From: Acidobacteriota bacterium
Lineage (GTDB): Bacteria > Acidobacteriota > Vicinamibacteria > Vicinamibacterales > CAVVIG01
Assembly: GCA_016195265.1 (NCBI GenBank)
Contig: JACPZW010000087.1
Span: forward strand, 1-54,691
DNA length: 54,691 nt
Reading direction: 5' to 3'
Positions 52,619-54,691 of the stretch are shown piece after piece. How positions within the stretch are numbered: position 1 is the first letter of the stretch; every line of letters starts with the position of its first letter. A program made the translations under genes and the position numbers. The notes below the pieces were generated by a model, which did no database searches, was not told where the DNA came from, and was given only the letters and a program-made list of their open reading frames with translations.

Positions 52619-52735
52619 TTACCCTGCCTTTCGTGTCGCGCGTGACGCGCGCGCGAGCCCGCAGCCGATCATGCCGAAGAGTACGCCGGCGCCGAACGCG
52701 GCGCCGATCCTTGTGTCGAGCGCTGCTGTCGCCAT
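52619..52735 (-). CDS. 38-aa membrane microprotein
   Basis: ATG 52735 is preceded by AGGAG at seven bases. The peptide has a short polar start (MATAALDTR), one glycine-rich hydrophobic segment (IGAAFGAGVLFGMIGCGLA) with GxxxG-like spacing, and a basic tail (RASRATRKAG). It lies 25 bp after the GroEL paralogue stop and 4 bp before the CBS gene, in the same direction, which supports translation. Function unknown; helix-helix packing with another membrane protein is likely. Confidence 0.7.
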   Translation of the reverse strand: MATAALDTRIGAAFGAGVLFGMIGCGLARASRATRKAG

Positions 52736-52760
52736 ACTGAGCTCCTATCGTCTCCTATCG

Positions 52761-54377
52761 TCACGCGGCTTCGGGCTCCGTGTGCTCCGTCTTCGGCTCG
52801 GGCACTTCGGTGAGCGTCGCCTCGGTCAGCAGCAGCACGCTGGCGACCGACACGGCGTTCTCGAGCGCGATGCGCACGACCTTGGTCGGATCGATGATGC
52901 CGGCCTCGGTCAGATCGACGTAGCGCCCGCAGCTGGCGTCGAAGCCCAGCGCGCCGGTGCCCGCCCGCATGCGATCGACGACGACGCCACCGTCCACGCC
53001 CGAGTTCTCGCCGATCTGCCGCGCCGGCGCTTCGAGCGCGCGCTTGAGGATCAGCACGCCCGTGCGCTCGTCGCCCTCGCACGCCGCGGCCTCGCGATCG
53101 ACGCGGTCGATCGTGCGCAGCAGCGCCAGGCCGCCGCCCGGTACGATGCCCTCGGCCATCGCCGCCTTCGTCGCGCTGATCGCGTCCTCGAACGCTTCGC
53201 GCCGGTTCTTCATCTCGGCTTCCGACGGGGCGCCCACGCGAATCACGGCCACGCCGCCGGTCAGCTTCGCGAGGCGCTCTTCCAGCTTCTCGCGGTCGTA
53301 GTCGGACGTCACCGTCTTGATCTGCGCGCGGATCTCGTTCGCCCGTCCGGCGATCGCGTCCTTCGCGCCGGCGCCGCCCACGATCGTCGTCGAGTCCTTG
53401 TCCACGACGACGCGCTTGGCCTGGCCGAGGTCCGGCAGCGTCACGTTCGCGAGCTTGATGCCGAGCTCTTCCGCGATGAGGCGCCCGCCGGTGAGGATCG
53501 CGAGGTCTTCGAGCATCGCGCGCCGCCGGTCGCCGAAGCCCGGCGCCTTCACCGCTACGCACGGCAGGATGCCGCGGACTTTGTTGACGACCAGCGTCGC
53601 CAGCGCGTCGCCTTCGATGTCGTCGGCGATCACGAGCAGCGCCTTGCCGCTCTTGGCGATCTGTTCGAGCACGGGCAGCAGGTCCGCCATCGTCGCAATC
53701 TTCTTCTCGTACAGCAGGATCACCGGGTCCTCCAGCACGGCCTTCATCTTCTCCGGATCGGTGACGAAGTAGGGCGAGAGGTACCCGCGGTCGAGCCGCA
53801 TGCCTTCGACGACTTCGACATTCGTCTCGGTGCCCTTGGCTTCCTCGACCGACGTCGTGCCCTCTGCCCCGACGCGCTCGAGCGCGCCGGCGACGAGCTC
53901 GCCGATCGTGGCGTCGTTGTGCGCGGAGATCGTCGCGACCTGCGCGCGCTGCTTGTGATCCATCACCGGACGCGACAGCGTCTTCAGTTCCGCGACCACG
54001 GCGCCGAGCGCGCGGTCGAGACCGCGTTTCAGATCGATCGCGCTCGCGCCGGCGGCGATGTTTCGCACGCCTTCGGAGAAGATCGCCGCCGCGAGCAGCG
54101 TTGACGTCGTCGTGCCGTCGCCAACCAGATCGCCAGTGCGCTCGGCGGCCTCGCGAATCACCTGGGCGCCGAGATTCTCTTCGTGGTCGGCCAGCTCGAG
54201 TTCCTTGGCGATCGTCACGCCGTCGTTGCAGACAATCGGACGTCCCCACTTCTTTTCGATGAGTACGCACTTGGACTTCGGACCGAGCGTGACGCGCAGG
54301 GCGTCGGCCAGCGCCAGCGCGCCGCGAAGAAGTTTTTCCCGAGCTGCGGATTGAACGAGGAGGTGCTTATGAGCCAC
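52761..54377 (-). CDS. groEL: GroEL (Cpn60) paralogue without partner GroES
   Basis: 538 aa ATPase chaperonin subunit. [31 protein letters not shown], the nucleotide site GDGTTTS (86-92), [31 protein letters not shown] and [20 protein letters not shown] are conserved, so ATP hydrolysis should be intact. It lacks the C-terminal GGM repeat tail of housekeeping GroEL, ending in charged [12 protein letters not shown], and no groES lies next to it. No CIRCE element is seen upstream; instead there is a sigma-54-type promoter and a leader hairpin. First gene of a five-gene operon. Confidence 0.93.
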   Translation of the reverse strand: MAHKHLLVQSAAREKLLRGALALADALRVTLGPKSKCVLIEKKWGRPIVCNDGVTIAKELELADHEENLGAQVIREAAERTGDLVGDGTTTSTLLAAAIFSEGVRNIAAGASAIDLKRGLDRALGAVVAELKTLSRPVMDHKQRAQVATISAHNDATIGELVAGALERVGAEGTTSVEEAKGTETNVEVVEGMRLDRGYLSPYFVTDPEKMKAVLEDPVILLYEKKIATMADLLPVLEQIAKSGKALLVIADDIEGDALATLVVNKVRGILPCVAVKAPGFGDRRRAMLEDLAILTGGRLIAEELGIKLANVTLPDLGQAKRVVVDKDSTTIVGGAGAKDAIAGRANEIRAQIKTVTSDYDREKLEERLAKLTGGVAVIRVGAPSEAEMKNRREAFEDAISATKAAMAEGIVPGGGLALLRTIDRVDREAAACEGDERTGVLILKRALEAPARQIGENSGVDGGVVVDRMRAGTGALGFDASCGRYVDLTEAGIIDPTKVVRIALENAVSVASVLLLTEATLTEVPEPKTEHTEPEAA

Positions 54378-54414
54378 GACCGCCTCCGGATTGCCTGAGG
54401 TTCTGGCGGGCGCG

Positions 54415-54436
54415 GATCACCGGTTTCCCGGTGATC
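54415..54436 (-). promoter_or_regulatory. Leader hairpin of the GroEL-paralogue operon
   Basis: GATCACCGG-TTTC-CCGGTGATC, a perfect 9-bp stem with a 4-base loop, lies between the sigma-54-type promoter and the GroEL start (38 bp upstream). It could protect the mRNA 5' end or bind a regulator; it is not the CIRCE sequence. Confidence 0.6.
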
Positions 54437-54458
54437 GCGCGTCCCGACAGACAACTGC

Positions 54459-54474
54459 TGCAATAGCCCTGCCT
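54459..54474 (-). promoter_or_regulatory. Sigma-54-type promoter for the GroEL-paralogue operon
   Basis: Minus strand AGGCAG-GGCTA-TTGCA: GG/GC at exact -24/-12 spacing with a full TTGCA. The GroEL ATG is about 82 bp downstream. Confidence 0.72.
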
Positions 54475-54500
54475 CGGTGAAGGCGCGCTCGACGGCGGTC

Positions 54501-54516
54501 CGGCATCCCGTTTGCG
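54501..54516 (+). promoter_or_regulatory. Sigma-54-type promoter for the right-edge gene
   Basis: CGGCAT-CCCGT-TTGCG: GG/GC at exact spacing, 25 bp before the ATG. It is divergent from, and within 30 bp of, the GroEL-operon promoter. Confidence 0.68.
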
Positions 54517-54540
54517 TTCATCCGTGATCGGGAGCGCGCC

Positions 54541-54691
54541 ATGACGACACTCGTCGCGCCTGAATCAGAGGTCACCGGTCCGATCCGCACGCCGCCACTC
54601 CCCGCCACGGCGTCCACCGACGCGGCCGTACACGCCAGCCTGAAGATCTTTCAGCATCTCACGCGCGGGTATCCCGCTCCGGACTTCGCGC
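54541..54691 (+). CDS. Probable cyclopropane-fatty-acid-synthase-like methyltransferase, partial
   Basis: The first 50 codons are present; the window ends inside the gene. A GGGAG site precedes ATG 54541. The segment LKIFQHLTRGYPAPDFA resembles the N-terminal lead of CFA-synthase-type SAM methyltransferases (a YPGPPFAVRLWDG-like region), which modify membrane lipids under stress. With so little sequence the call is tentative. Confidence 0.5.
   Translation, partial: MTTLVAPESEVTGPIRTPPLPATASTDAAVHASLKIFQHLTRGYPAPDFA

Noticed and set aside
54378..54540. CIRCE/HrcA control of the GroEL paralogue
   Set aside because: No TTAGCACTC-N9-GAGTGCTAA sequence; the hairpin present has unrelated arms.
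1..54691. tRNA, rRNA, phage or transposase genes
   Set aside because: I found no clover-leaf-like segment, rRNA stretch, integrase, transposase or phage structural motif on either strand by eye; a covariance-model scan could still reveal a small RNA.

Overview
This is a GC-rich bacterial chromosome segment, not a phage or plasmid. It most resembles an Acidobacteriota genome of the Vicinamibacteria type. That is an inference from three things: a PadR regulator overlapping an ADOP-type (acidobacterial duplicated orphan permease) ABC permease, two four-helix-bundle '23S-intervening-type' proteins, and spacers packed with short tandem repeats and GTAG-bordered hairpins. I saw no rRNA, tRNA, CRISPR, transposase or prophage gene.

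Layout. 1-7.8 kb: HtrA/DegP protease, OmpR-type two-component pair, Old Yellow Enzyme, four-helix-bundle protein, PCMT-like methyltransferase and a small winged-helix candidate. 8.2-12.5 kb: TolC/HlyD/DHA2-MFS tripartite efflux operon. 12.7-19.6 kb: lytic transglycosylase, secreted amidase, chlorite-dismutase-family protein, GNAT, 7Fe ferredoxin, exonuclease III, a decayed peptidase T and a DUF1028 protein. 19.5-24.7 kb: secreted and unknown proteins, cytochrome c/Cu-monooxygenase-like protein, SYLF protein, signal peptidase I with a tandem-repeat N-terminus. 24.7-26.9 kb: PadR plus an internally deleted ADOP permease. 26.9-38.3 kb: acyl-CoA ligase, PilZ protein, PurA, HutH-HutU with an overlapping ATPase gene, a secreted protein and a polytopic membrane protein. 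38.4-44.5 kb: DUF2007-RNase III fusion, RsbU-like phosphatase, MetB, DedA, CutA, FtsB-like. 44.5-54.7 kb: a regulatory and stress block.

The most interesting region is 44.5-54.7 kb. A hybrid PAS histidine kinase, a response regulator and an NtrC-type activator with an intact GAFTGA motif are encoded beside five sites with correctly spaced sigma-54 (-24/-12) sequences. These sites precede the kinase operon itself, a CheY-like regulator, a cold-shock-type protein, a GroEL-paralogue operon (GroEL, a 38-aa microprotein, a CBS-pair protein, a phosphoribosyltransferase-erythromycin esterase fusion, an alpha/beta hydrolase) and a probable cyclopropane-fatty-acid-synthase-like gene cut by the window edge. 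The fusion and CBS proteins resemble members of the mycobacterial DosR dormancy regulon. I read this as a self-contained sigma-54-controlled stress or dormancy module.

The second theme is repeats. At least nine unrelated sequence families of 7-8 bp tandem repeats sit between genes. They are often head-to-head inverted pairs, often supply the stop codon of the upstream gene or touch the next start codon, and in several genes (hutH, lepB, purA and others) they have become coding sequence. A separate family of GTAG...CTAC double hairpins looks like REP/BIME elements, one of which was duplicated together with a gene's 3' end. Two decayed genes (pepT, ADOP) show ongoing deletion.
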